Shown one piece after another: positions 20,101-26,868 of a stretch of 49,273 bases of DNA. Below the pieces are notes generated by a model that was given only the letters and a program-made list of their open reading frames with translations, was not told the DNA's origin and searched no databases. The stretch lies in assembly GCA_014381725.1 (NCBI GenBank), contig JACNLC010000039.1, positions 1 to 49,273 on the forward strand. Reading direction: 5' to 3'. This stretch comes from Fidelibacterota bacterium. GTDB taxonomy: Bacteria; Fidelibacterota; Marinisomatia; SCGC-AAA003-L08; JACNLC01. Position numbers and translations under genes: made by a program. How positions within the stretch are numbered: position 1 is the stretch's first letter; the number at the start of each line of letters is the position of its first letter.

Positions 20101-20183
20101 CCCAACTCGCCAAGTGAACACTCCTTTAAAAGAGTAACTAACTGTGCGTTTTCTAATAGACTAAATTGTTTCACGGGAAACAA
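17148..20183 (-). CDS. mfd: Transcription-repair coupling factor Mfd
   Basis: This DNA translocase removes stalled RNA polymerase and recruits UvrA. At 1011 residues it is somewhat shorter than the usual 1100-1180. The UvrB-like N-terminal half is followed by the RNAP-interaction domain GDYVVHQHHGIGKYLGVSF, then RecG-like helicase motifs: Walker A GDVGFGKTEMA, VDEEHRFGVKQKE (DEEH box), MSATPIPRTLHM, ETGLDIPNANTII and QIRGRVGRS, and a C-terminal TRCF domain. The start is TTG directly after the mnmG stop (TAATTG), which suggests reinitiation; no ATG lies nearby. The start codon sits inside a parS-like palindrome. Confidence 0.95.
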   Translation of the reverse strand: MFPVKQFSLLENAQLVTLLKECSLGELGLNISGFHLGALPLVLDLVSKPVVVIAETDLLGMVNDHLGLSWNNNFGLFFPDSKENDRLSLDGFHDDNIKILNSSLSLFRAFPEKVRCLLTSTAVFHKKLLSHPSVEPLVVDNSLVFENMCSWLHGAGYERTSVVVSENTYTTRGGIVDVFPCGNGRPVRVNFLEDQVSLYFFDVDSQLTGPSAPTFSIAAINKETGLFSLAEKTGDDFLFVQIVDENSIFIGSQDCQNASFIFDYGVIDHREFVSLYKTKPNLSYVESSLFSVGFVDSSQNYIVPDWFVGRKVFDKKNPVPKKNFFDLSIIETGDYVVHQHHGIGKYLGVSFCENNGVKQEFVEIEYEEFSKVSVSIDRLDLLSFYASAHESGICLDSLARPGNWRKRRAQAKGSAEDFVEEIVMSYAARESTTKEPVVGDPELESLFIGDFPFQDTEDQETAWNEISKDLSSSSPMNRLLCGDVGFGKTEMAIRSAFRVVCSGKQVLVLAPTTVLASQLFASFSSRLNDFSVNVGMVSRFKTVSKRKEVLQNYSNGKVDVLIGTHSILFGDISFNNTGLLIVDEEHRFGVKQKEKIPSLIPSADFLTMSATPIPRTLHMAVSGIRSISALSTPPLARKPISTSVAYSDKKLIYKAIEYETNRGGQVFFVNNNIASIDFDVDRIQTMFPLLSVAKAHGQMCSKLLERTMASFLSGEIDVLVCSSIIETGLDIPNANTIIVSRAHLLGLSQLYQIRGRVGRSNRQAFAYLLVPPAIKLSKKAFKRLKTIEQNAALGSGYSVSMMDLEIRGAGSLFGYKQSGGAGRVGIELYSRFVKEALIKNFPQSQDNKERAIPVEDVSVSLFLENIIPDDYVSNETVRLSFYRKIAVAGNSKELDKIEYELENRFGAVPSSVKNLLFSALVKIGFSKAGVSGVAVKNTNLHVIFEEDKVLFDMVDFVKLVGDEPVKLYQKHWFKRTGSKSIELIIGNVNRKDISTIMSNILNKLSILKLNK

Positions 20184-20184
20184 T
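20165..20184. promoter_or_regulatory. parS-like ParB-binding site
   Basis: A 20-base near-perfect palindrome has the core TGTTTCACGGGAAACA (20167-20182), differing from the bacterial parS consensus TGTTTCACGTGAAACA at one position; on the - strand it reads TGTTTCCCGTGAAACA. The ATT/AAT flanks extend the symmetry. It overlaps the mnmG/mfd junction, about 6 kb from the candidate origin. ParB-parS sites cluster near origins, which fits. A half-site at about 18411 is not counted. Confidence 0.6.
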
Positions 20185-21995
20185 TATGCCTTCAACATGA
20201 TAGACAACATAGCAATGTCAGACGGTGTAACTCCGGCAATTCTTGATGCCTGCCCTAGCGTTTCGGGACACACTTTGATTAGTTTTTCACGAGACTCATT
20301 AGAGAGATTTTTGACCAACGAAAAATCGAAGCCTTCAGGGATAAGAACCCCCTCAATGTTTTGTAATTGTTCAGACCGCCTTCTCTCTTGGTCAACATAC
20401 CCTTTATATTTAATGTCGGTTTCTGCAGTGAAGATAGAATTTGCTGAAAACTCATTAAGAACAGGTGCAACAGACAAAAGAGATTGAATACTATTGTTGG
20501 GGTTTAATAGATAATTATCTAATCGAATTTTTTCTTCATCAACCACAAGTTTTGTTGTAGATAAAAAAGATTTTATTTTTTCAACCTCGTTTAGAAACGA
20601 GCCAACACTTGACATTTGTTTATCTGATAAAAGACCAAACCTATGCCCAAATAGAGACAGGCGCCTAGTTGCTGTGTCGGGCCTCAGCGACAAACGATAT
20701 TCTGCCCTAGAGGTAAACATTCTATAAGGTTCGTCAATAGTTTTAGTAATTAAGTCATCTATTAGCACCCCAATATATGCCTCAGATCTTTTGAGAACAA
20801 AAGGCTCACGCTCTTGAACCAGTAGCACAGCATTTATCCCAGCAATTAACCCTTGAGCCGCCGCCTCTTCGTATCCAGAAGTGCCATTAATTTGACCAGC
20901 AAAAAACAAACCCCTTATATTCTTGGTTTCTAGTGTTGCTCGAAGCTGAGAAGGAAAAAAGTAATCATACTCTATTGCGTATCCTGGACGAATCAGCTCG
21001 ACGCTCTGAAGCGCAGGGATTTCCCTTAATGCTTCGAGTTGAACATCTTCAGGAAGGCTTGTCGAAAAGCCATTGACATATATTTGATTGGAGCCCAGCC
21101 ACTCCGGTTCTAAGAAAAGTTGGTGACTGTTTCTGTCAGCAAACCGAACCAGCTTATCTTCAATGCTCGGACAATAGCGTGGACCAATCCCCTTGATTTG
21201 GCCAGAGAACAAAGCTGATTTGTGAATCGAGTTGTTGATAACGCTGTGGACATTTTGGTTTGTGTCGACGAGATGGCACATCACCTGCGGAGGGTTGAAA
21301 TGTTTATCTGTTCTAAAAGAAAAAGGCACAGGTGTATCGTCACCAAGAGCTGGTTTGCATAAATCTAGATTAACAGAATCCATTAACAATCTGGGAGGGG
21401 TTCCTGTTTTTAAACGACCAATTTTAAACCCAAAACTGTCAAAAGTTGACGACAACCCAGTAGATGGTCTTTCGCCAAAACGACCAGCTGGAAAGGAATT
21501 ATTACCAATATGAACAATTCCATTCAAAAATGTACCAGTTGTAATAATTAAGGCAGAACAGTGAACTTTCTCACCACTTTTTAGCAAAACAGAGGATATT
21601 CTATAGTTGTCAACAGAGAAATCAACAATCTCGTCCTCGACAACACTAATGTATTTCTGTTGTCTAATTGATTTTTTGATAGAGTTTGAATAAAGAATTT
21701 TATCAATTTGTGCACGAGGGCTCCATACAGCGCGCCCTTTTGACTTGTTTAGCATTTTAAATTGAATTCCGGAAACATCGGCCGCAACCCCCATTTCACC
21801 ACCAAGAGCATCAATTTCTTTTACTAAATGCCCTTTTGCCAGACCGCCAATAGCAGGATTGCAAGAAGCTCGCGCAATTGATTCAATATTTTGTGTTACT
21901 AAAAGGACTTTCTTGCCCATCCTTGCAATAGACAGTGATGCCTCTACTCCAGCATGGCCGCCACCCACAACAACAATTGGTAAACTGTTACTCAT
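20184..21995 (-). CDS. mnmG: tRNA 5-carboxymethylaminomethyluridine modification enzyme MnmG (GidA)
   Basis: The FAD-dependent partner of MnmE modifies U34 of tRNAs reading NNA/NNG codons. The 603-residue protein has PIVVVGGGHAGVEASLS near the N-terminus (FAD), CNPAIGGLAKGHLVKEIDALGG (folate/FAD contacts), RGRAVWSPRAQID-like segment, PRYCPSIEDK, GLFFAGQINGTSGYEEAAAQG and TSRAEYRLSLR, all family signatures. The ATG at 21995 overlaps the mnmE stop (ATGA), 4 codons inside a longer possible frame, so this start is chosen for coupling and for the family N-terminus. Confidence 0.96.
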   Translation of the reverse strand: MSNSLPIVVVGGGHAGVEASLSIARMGKKVLLVTQNIESIARASCNPAIGGLAKGHLVKEIDALGGEMGVAADVSGIQFKMLNKSKGRAVWSPRAQIDKILYSNSIKKSIRQQKYISVVEDEIVDFSVDNYRISSVLLKSGEKVHCSALIITTGTFLNGIVHIGNNSFPAGRFGERPSTGLSSTFDSFGFKIGRLKTGTPPRLLMDSVNLDLCKPALGDDTPVPFSFRTDKHFNPPQVMCHLVDTNQNVHSVINNSIHKSALFSGQIKGIGPRYCPSIEDKLVRFADRNSHQLFLEPEWLGSNQIYVNGFSTSLPEDVQLEALREIPALQSVELIRPGYAIEYDYFFPSQLRATLETKNIRGLFFAGQINGTSGYEEAAAQGLIAGINAVLLVQEREPFVLKRSEAYIGVLIDDLITKTIDEPYRMFTSRAEYRLSLRPDTATRRLSLFGHRFGLLSDKQMSSVGSFLNEVEKIKSFLSTTKLVVDEEKIRLDNYLLNPNNSIQSLLSVAPVLNEFSANSIFTAETDIKYKGYVDQERRRSEQLQNIEGVLIPEGFDFSLVKNLSNESREKLIKVCPETLGQASRIAGVTPSDIAMLSIMLKA

Positions 21996-23338
21996 TTTCC
22001 AACACAAAAAGATTTAAAAATATTTTCTATAATATCCTTAGAAGAAACCTCGCCAATAATTTCTTCTAATATCAACACAAAAGAACGAAGCGAAGAAGCA
22101 ACAATATCTATTGAAAAGTTGTTGCTAACCAAATCAATTACACCAGATAATAGATCGTCAGCTTTCTCTATAGAAATGCGTTGTCGGCTAGTTGTTAGGA
22201 TTGGATTGTTCTCTGAATTATTTACAAAAGAATCGCTTAGTGCTGTGGATATACTTGTTAATAACTTATTAAACCCAATGTCTTTTTTAGAGGAGGTATA
22301 AGATATTTTGTTTGAGGGCAATTTTGTAGGGTGTAGGTCTTCTTTTGTTTTAACAAAAATTACTTTTTCAGGATTAATCTTAATATGAAGCCTATCAAAC
22401 ACATCAACAGGATCTTTGTCATCAACAAACAATACAATATCAGCAAGATCAATCTCAGATATTGTCTTTTTAATTCCTAACGACTCCAAATAATCTTCTG
22501 TTTCCCAAACACCAGCTGTATCTATTAGGCAAACAGGGAAACCATCTAAATTAAACCAAGCTTCTATAGTATCGCGAGTTGTTCCTGGAACCGAAGAAAC
22601 AATTGCTCTTTCATGGCCAAGTATGTTGTTGAAAAGATTAGACTTACCAGTGTTTGGCAGACCAAACAAAACAACGCGAACGCCACCCGATATAACTTTG
22701 CCCAAAACTGCTGTTTTAAGGGATGATTTCAAATTATCTGATACAATGTTCAATGTTTCTAAAATACGACCTTTTGATGTAATTGTAATTTCTTCTTCTG
22801 AAAAGTCCATTTCATGCTCTACAAGTGAAAGAAGATCTAGTGCTTGTTGTTTTAAGCTCGAAATATTATCAGACAGTAGCCCAGATAAATTTGTTAAATT
22901 AGCAGAAACCCCAAGTTCTGTTTTAGAAGATATTAAAGCAGAAACCGCTTCAGCTTGGACTAAATCCATTTTGCCGTTCATAAATGCTCGAAATGTAAAT
23001 TCCCCTGGCGTTGCTTGACGCGCTCCTCTAGAATACAAATCGTTGAGGATTAGTTTAGAAACAACATCCCCACCGTGGCAGGATATTTCAGCAACATCTT
23101 CTCCTGTATAGCTATTAGGAGCCATAAAATATGTTATTAAACAATTATCTAAAATATCACCAGAGGAATGTGAATAAACAGGTGTATAAGTGGCATATCT
23201 AGGAACTAACTTCTTCCCGTTTGTCAAATCAGAAAGCAGTGTTTTCAAACTCTTTCCAGACAATCGAATGACAGCAATAGCTCCTTCTCCTGGTGGAGTA
23301 GCAAGTGCGGTGATAGTATCATTACGATACGAAGACAT
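21992..23338 (-). CDS. mnmE: tRNA modification GTPase MnmE (TrmE)
   Basis: The protein forms a heterocomplex with MnmG for U34 modification. About 448 residues. N-terminal tetrahydrofolate-binding domain with DTITALATPPGEGAIAVIR, helical domain, then an inserted G domain: GLPNTGKSNLFN (G1), TTRDT (G2), DTAGVWETED (G3) and VKTKED in place of the usual NKxD (G4). The C-terminal FCVGK contains the catalytic cysteine of the C-x-GK signature. A TTG two codons upstream (23344) is an alternative start touching the yidC stop; ATG at 23338 is preferred. Confidence 0.95.
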   Translation of the reverse strand: MSSYRNDTITALATPPGEGAIAVIRLSGKSLKTLLSDLTNGKKLVPRYATYTPVYSHSSGDILDNCLITYFMAPNSYTGEDVAEISCHGGDVVSKLILNDLYSRGARQATPGEFTFRAFMNGKMDLVQAEAVSALISSKTELGVSANLTNLSGLLSDNISSLKQQALDLLSLVEHEMDFSEEEITITSKGRILETLNIVSDNLKSSLKTAVLGKVISGGVRVVLFGLPNTGKSNLFNNILGHERAIVSSVPGTTRDTIEAWFNLDGFPVCLIDTAGVWETEDYLESLGIKKTISEIDLADIVLFVDDKDPVDVFDRLHIKINPEKVIFVKTKEDLHPTKLPSNKISYTSSKKDIGFNKLLTSISTALSDSFVNNSENNPILTTSRQRISIEKADDLLSGVIDLVSNNFSIDIVASSLRSFVLILEEIIGEVSSKDIIENIFKSFCVGK

Positions 23339-23344
23339 AGACAA

Positions 23345-25048
23345 TTATTCTTTGGAGAGCTGAGCCTTAACAGAGCGTTGTTGTAAAATATTCAGGACAT
23401 TTGAAACAGCATAATACAAATTCAAACCCGAAGGGAAAGAGTTGAACAAAAGAAAGAAAAACCCTGTCATCATATACATCATTGGTTTTTGAGATTTGTC
23501 CATAGAGGCAGACGATATTTTTTGTTGAAGAAACATGGTCGTTCCCATAATTATTGGTAAAATGGCAACATGGCTTCCATAAATAGGAATATTAAAAGGA
23601 AGTGAAAATATTGCATCAGGACTGGATAAATCTGTTATCCAAAAAATGAACGGCTCACCACGAAACTCAATTGTGTTTCTAAAAACTACAAACAAAGCAA
23701 ACAACAACGGCATTTGAACCAGCATTGGCAAACAACCACCTAGCGGGTTCACTCCGTGTTTCTTATATAAAGCCATTACTTCTTGGTTCATTTTTTGAGG
23801 ATTGCTTTTTAGCTTTTTTTGAACGGCCTTAACTTGTGGCTGAATTAATTGCATTTTCTGAGTTGACCTTGCGCTTTTCTTCATTAAAGGACCGGTAACA
23901 ATGCGTATTAAAAGAGCGAACACAATCAAGACAACGCCATAATTAATAACTATAGCATTAAAAGGGTTGTGTAGAAATGTCAACAATTTAAGAACCAACT
24001 TACTTATTGGACGAATAAACGAAAAACCCCAATTCATAGCATCTTCTATTGTTGTTCCTGTTGCCCTTAGTTTATCAATTTGTTGTGGACCCAAGTAAAT
24101 CTGAGAAGCAATTTCGTTTACACCAACCCCATATCCAACAGACGCAGTATAAATAGGAGTTGCTTCGCGATCTCCAAAATGTACATTATCGGCGGACATA
24201 GTTGCATAATCACCAGATTCTGATGGCAAAATAGCAGCAATAAAATACTTATTTTTTATAGCAACCCATTCAGTGTTGCCTTGATACACCTCTCTTTTCA
24301 GGTGTTCATCTTTTGAAAGGGAAATTTTTTCTATCTCTTCAGCTTGGCTTATTGTAGCGGCACCGTTTTGGATGTCTTCATTTTCCATACGCTCTGTTGG
24401 AGAAAGGCCACCAGACCAAATCAATTCGAATGTTTTTCGATAGGTGTTTTCAAATCCGTTTAATAGATATAAATGATCAGAAGAATACGAATTACCATAG
24501 ATTGTCAATCGTTTTTCAATTGATATGCCAGAGTCGTTTCTATACGAGAAAATAAAAGTTGTTTCTTCATCACCAGATAAATGAATTTCAGAACCATCAT
24601 CATAAGTAACATCAAAAACACCAGAAAAGTTTTCATATTCTTTAGTGTCTTTATCAAACATTGATAAACAGGGCCGGCACTCATTTTCTTGTACATTTAA
24701 CAAAGACACATTTATTGTATCTACAAAATCTCCGTAGGCATTATAAGAACCAGAAAAATTATTAAGACTAAATTTTGTAAAAGAACCACCAGAAACATTT
24801 GAAATTTCAGCAACAAATAAATCAGTATAGATAGTAATAAGCTTTTCTTCGCCCTCTTCCGAAACAGGTGTTTTGACCACCCGCTCTTCAAACACCTGTT
24901 CTTTAATAATCGGTGGTTTCTTGATCTCTACGGTTTCTTCAGCTACCGGTTGCGGAGGAGCAACAGGCGGAGCAAACCACATAAAATACACAACCATTAC
25001 GAGTGCTGACAAAACGATAGCTAGAAGATTTCTTTGAACTGTATTCAT
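23345..25048 (-). CDS. yidC: Membrane protein insertase YidC
   Basis: The inserter of inner-membrane proteins works alone or with SecYEG. About 567 residues, the Gram-negative long form. The N-terminal transmembrane helix NLLAIVLSALVMVVYFMW is followed by a proline-rich linker, a large periplasmic beta-super-sandwich domain (about 60-340), and the conserved C-terminal five-helix core with KSARSTQKMQLIQPQVKAVQ, NPLGGCLPMLVQMPLLFALF and FPSGLNLYYAVSNVLNILQQ. The start is ATG 25048, one base after the yidD stop; a longer in-frame extension upstream lies inside yidD and is rejected. Confidence 0.95.
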   Translation of the reverse strand: MNTVQRNLLAIVLSALVMVVYFMWFAPPVAPPQPVAEETVEIKKPPIIKEQVFEERVVKTPVSEEGEEKLITIYTDLFVAEISNVSGGSFTKFSLNNFSGSYNAYGDFVDTINVSLLNVQENECRPCLSMFDKDTKEYENFSGVFDVTYDDGSEIHLSGDEETTFIFSYRNDSGISIEKRLTIYGNSYSSDHLYLLNGFENTYRKTFELIWSGGLSPTERMENEDIQNGAATISQAEEIEKISLSKDEHLKREVYQGNTEWVAIKNKYFIAAILPSESGDYATMSADNVHFGDREATPIYTASVGYGVGVNEIASQIYLGPQQIDKLRATGTTIEDAMNWGFSFIRPISKLVLKLLTFLHNPFNAIVINYGVVLIVFALLIRIVTGPLMKKSARSTQKMQLIQPQVKAVQKKLKSNPQKMNQEVMALYKKHGVNPLGGCLPMLVQMPLLFALFVVFRNTIEFRGEPFIFWITDLSSPDAIFSLPFNIPIYGSHVAILPIIMGTTMFLQQKISSASMDKSQKPMMYMMTGFFFLLFNSFPSGLNLYYAVSNVLNILQQRSVKAQLSKE

Positions 25049-25049
25049 A

Positions 25050-25283
25050 TTATTTAACTGGATCCCAACCACTTGATTTTGAAAAAGGATGACAGCGGAG
25101 AATCCTTTTAACTCCGCCAAAAAAACCACGAAACGGACCGTGCATTTTCACAGAATCTATCATATATTGAGAGCAAGAGGGTGAGAACCTGCAAGATGGC
25201 TGTAAAACAACACTTATTGTATGCTGATAAATTTTAACAATAAATATAATTATGTTAACTATTAGTTTATTTAAGATTCTCAT
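25050..25283 (-). CDS. yidD: Membrane protein insertion efficiency factor YidD
   Basis: The 77-residue amphipathic, membrane-associated helper of YidC. KIYQHTISVVLQPSCRFSPSCSQYMIDSVKMHG is the family core with its three conserved cysteines and the PSCRF-PSCS-Y pattern, followed by RILRCHPFSKSSGWDPV. The N-terminal amphipathic helix is Ile/Leu-rich. ATG at 25283 overlaps the rnpA end by 17 bases; a further upstream ATG at 25313 is possible but would add 10 non-family residues. Position between rnpA and yidC is the standard order. Confidence 0.93.
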   Translation of the reverse strand: MRILNKLIVNIIIFIVKIYQHTISVVLQPSCRFSPSCSQYMIDSVKMHGPFRGFFGGVKRILRCHPFSKSSGWDPVK

Positions 25284-25569
25284 AAAAAACTTTAAAGCTA
25301 TTCTCAACATCACTAAATGTAATTTTAGTTTTATTAGGCCTTAGGATTATTGTCCAGCAAGAACCTAAACTTCTATATTTTTCAAACAAAGAGCGACACC
25401 GTCTCTTAAAGAGGGCTCTGTGATAAGCGTTCCCATATTTACGAGAAACAATAAATCCAATTTTTGGACAATCTGTTTTTCTGTAACGAAACAACAAATC
25501 CCCGATAATCAGGGATTTTGCTTTGGGATAAATGCTCCTAAATTCCAAAGAAGAGAGTGCGTGCTTCAA
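25267..25569 (-). CDS. rnpA: Ribonuclease P protein component
   Basis: This is the basic protein subunit of RNase P, which matures tRNA 5' ends with the rnpB RNA. 100 residues, rich in Lys and Arg. KIGFIVSRKYGNAYHRALFKRRCRSLFEKY contains the RNR-type basic helix of the family. The start is TTG immediately after the rpmH stop; the family N-terminus LSSLEFRSIYPKAK supports it. Neighbours rpmH and yidD give the classic rpmH-rnpA-yidD-yidC-mnmE-mnmG order. Confidence 0.93.
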   Translation of the reverse strand: MKHALSSLEFRSIYPKAKSLIIGDLLFRYRKTDCPKIGFIVSRKYGNAYHRALFKRRCRSLFEKYRSLGSCWTIILRPNKTKITFSDVENSFKVFYENLK

Positions 25570-25704
25570 CTAAGCAGACAACACCCTTCTGCCTTTGGCT
25601 CGTCTTCTTGCCAAGATAGCGCGACCGGATTTAGTGCCCATACGCTTCAAAAAGCCGTGCTTATTTTTTCTTTTTCTATTACTGTTTTTGATTTTAAGTT
25701 TCAT
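25570..25704 (-). CDS. rpmH: Large ribosomal subunit protein bL34
   Basis: A 44-residue, highly basic ribosomal protein. [16 protein letters not shown] (residues 8-23) and [16 protein letters not shown] match bL34 closely; the usual N-terminal MKRTFQP is replaced by MKLKIKN. The ATG is at 25702-25704 and the TAG stop is adjacent to the rnpA TTG. It heads the leftward rpmH-mnmG gene string; a possible promoter lies 36-64 bases upstream. Confidence 0.95.
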   Translation of the reverse strand: MKLKIKNSNRKRKNKHGFLKRMGTKSGRAILARRRAKGRRVLSA

Positions 25705-26059
25705 AACATACCTATTTTATGATTCAAATTTAGCCTCGTATATTAAAGCAATTTATATGAACAGTAAAAGAAATATTTGTTTTACTCCAAAAACAAAATA
25801 AACAGAGCAATTACGATTTGCATAGCTAGCTAAAGCGTAAGGTAATAAGATGTATTAACACTGCTTGCTGAAATAATCTCGATACGTGGGCGGGATTGAT
25901 TGAATAGTTAGGTGTACTTCACCAAGGAACCAGCCACCCCACCGTTCGCCCAAACACACAGCATTCTTTCACAATACGCAAAATCATTTAGACCAAATTC
26001 TAAATTTTCTTATAATCACTAATTGCTTCTAAATTATATATACCTAATTGCTCCTTGCT
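25705..26059. other. Long intergenic region with a possible rpmH promoter and an attC-like remnant
   Basis: 355 bases without a gene. The left part holds the candidate rpmH promoter. The middle (25881-25960) has TGGGCG (25887-25892) pairing with CGCCCA (25947-25952), and inside it GTTAGGT (25907-25913), which fits the GTTRRRY core; the GTTTGGGCG string on the - strand recurs in the hairpin near 109. I read this as a decayed end of the cassette patch to its right. No tRNA-like or CRISPR-like structure is seen. Confidence 0.35.
25740..25768 (-). promoter_or_regulatory. Possible sigma-70-type promoter of rpmH
   Basis: On the - strand TTTACT (25763-25768) and TAATAT (25740-25745) are separated by exactly 17 bases and lie 36 bases upstream of the rpmH ATG. 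Each hexamer matches consensus at 4 of 6 positions. In DNA this AT-rich such matches are common, so the position is the main support. Confidence 0.3.
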
Positions 26060-26731
26060 TTAAAAATTGCATGTAAGCATTAAATTTGCACCATCTCGGT
26101 TTGGTGTAATCTTCATTCCAAGGCTAGGTTTTCCAGTGTAAATAAAATTATACCACTTTTGATTATATTTTTTTACCTCGTTTGAAGCATCTACCAATTC
26201 CAAAACAGAAAGGGCTACTAGGCCAGCCATACAGAAATAAAACCCTACATTAGGTTCTGTTCTATAATACCTGTATCCATTACGCCTGCCAGCATAATGC
26301 TCATCAATACCAACAGTATTAGCAAAAACTATAGAACCAATTTTTAGACCAGTAAACACTAATCCCCTGCTCCAATTGCCAGCATAAGCGTGCCCAGTAC
26401 TTGGTAGCAAAAAGGACAAAACTACGGCAGTAGCCGGGCTTTTCTTTAGGTTTTTATACATAAACAATTTTTGAGAGTCTGATGTATATAAAGATTGTGT
26501 TTGTGGAGGCTTAACCGTTTCTTTGGAAAATTTAATAATATCACGGTAATTATATGACATGATTGATCCACAGGTTAATTCAATTTTCACATAGTCATTT
26601 GGCACATTTTCAACAATCACACCCTTTATAATATCACTATTTTTTAGGTGAATAACATCGACTCTTTCCAGTCCAAAAGCTAAAGAAACAACTGCTAACA
26701 AGATTATAGTTCGAAGTATTTTAGATTTCAT
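26060..26731 (-). CDS. Secreted/outer-membrane-associated protein with an N-terminal small beta domain and hydrophobic C-terminal half
   Basis: The 223-residue protein has a signal peptide (KILRTIILLAVVSLAFG). Next comes RVDVIHLKNSDIIKGVIVEN followed by YVKIEL and a SIMSYNYRDIIKFSKE stretch, a small Sm-like/SH3-like beta domain seen before membrane modules in FCB proteins. The second half has LPSTGHAYAGNWSRGLVF and hydrophobic segments (about residues 106-190), resembling DUF5683-type modules. ATG 26731 has AGGAG 8-9 bases upstream; an upstream ATG at 26767 lies in the structured leader and is rejected. The gene carries nearly the same leader as cassette 1. Function unknown. Confidence 0.6.
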   Translation of the reverse strand: MKSKILRTIILLAVVSLAFGLERVDVIHLKNSDIIKGVIVENVPNDYVKIELTCGSIMSYNYRDIIKFSKETVKPPQTQSLYTSDSQKLFMYKNLKKSPATAVVLSFLLPSTGHAYAGNWSRGLVFTGLKIGSIVFANTVGIDEHYAGRRNGYRYYRTEPNVGFYFCMAGLVALSVLELVDASNEVKKYNQKWYNFIYTGKPSLGMKITPNRDGANLMLTCNF

Positions 26732-26749
26732 TTGACTATCTCCTAATTT

Positions 26750-26786
26750 TGCCCTTTGATTATTCAAGCTAGACGATTAAAGGACA
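26750..26786 (-). promoter_or_regulatory. Leader hairpin homologous to that of cassette 1
   Basis: On the - strand TGTCCTTT (26779-26786) pairs with AAAGGGCA (26750-26757) with one G-T wobble. The sequence, spacing and loop (TTTAATCGTCTA, TAATAATC-like) nearly repeat those at 169-205. Both sit between an attC-type right core and a ribosome-binding site. One arm change being pairing-neutral hints at selection on the structure. Confidence 0.5.
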
Positions 26787-26796
26787 TTTAAACACC

Positions 26797-26856
26797 GCTA
26801 AACGAATAAACTGTCCACCTACCCCGCCTTGGCGGCGGGTGGAGCGAGGGTTATAT
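26797..26856 (-). other. attC-like site between nuclease and secreted-protein genes
   Basis: Read on the - strand, ATATAAC (26850-26856) starts about 13 bases after the nuclease stop and GTTTAGC (26797-26803) precedes the next gene's leader, like left and right attC cores (imperfect match to each other). Between them CTCCACC-CGCC and GGCG-GGTGGA form a strong GC-rich hairpin (26813-26845). The size (60 bases) and placement fit a short attC, but the cores are divergent, and the hairpin could instead act as a terminator. Confidence 0.45.
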
Positions 26857-26868
26857 TTCAACTTCCCA

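Noticed and set aside
22244-22252. DnaA-box-like TGTGGATAT
   Set aside because: One mismatch and inside the mnmE coding region with no cluster.
24505-24696. Alternative frame overlapping yidC on the same strand
   Set aside because: It is a shifted frame within a well-supported gene with no own start signal or recognisable domain.
25801-25960. Possible tRNA or small structured RNA in the rpmH upstream gap
   Set aside because: The inverted repeats fit an attC-like remnant; no cloverleaf, T-loop sequence or CCA end is visible.
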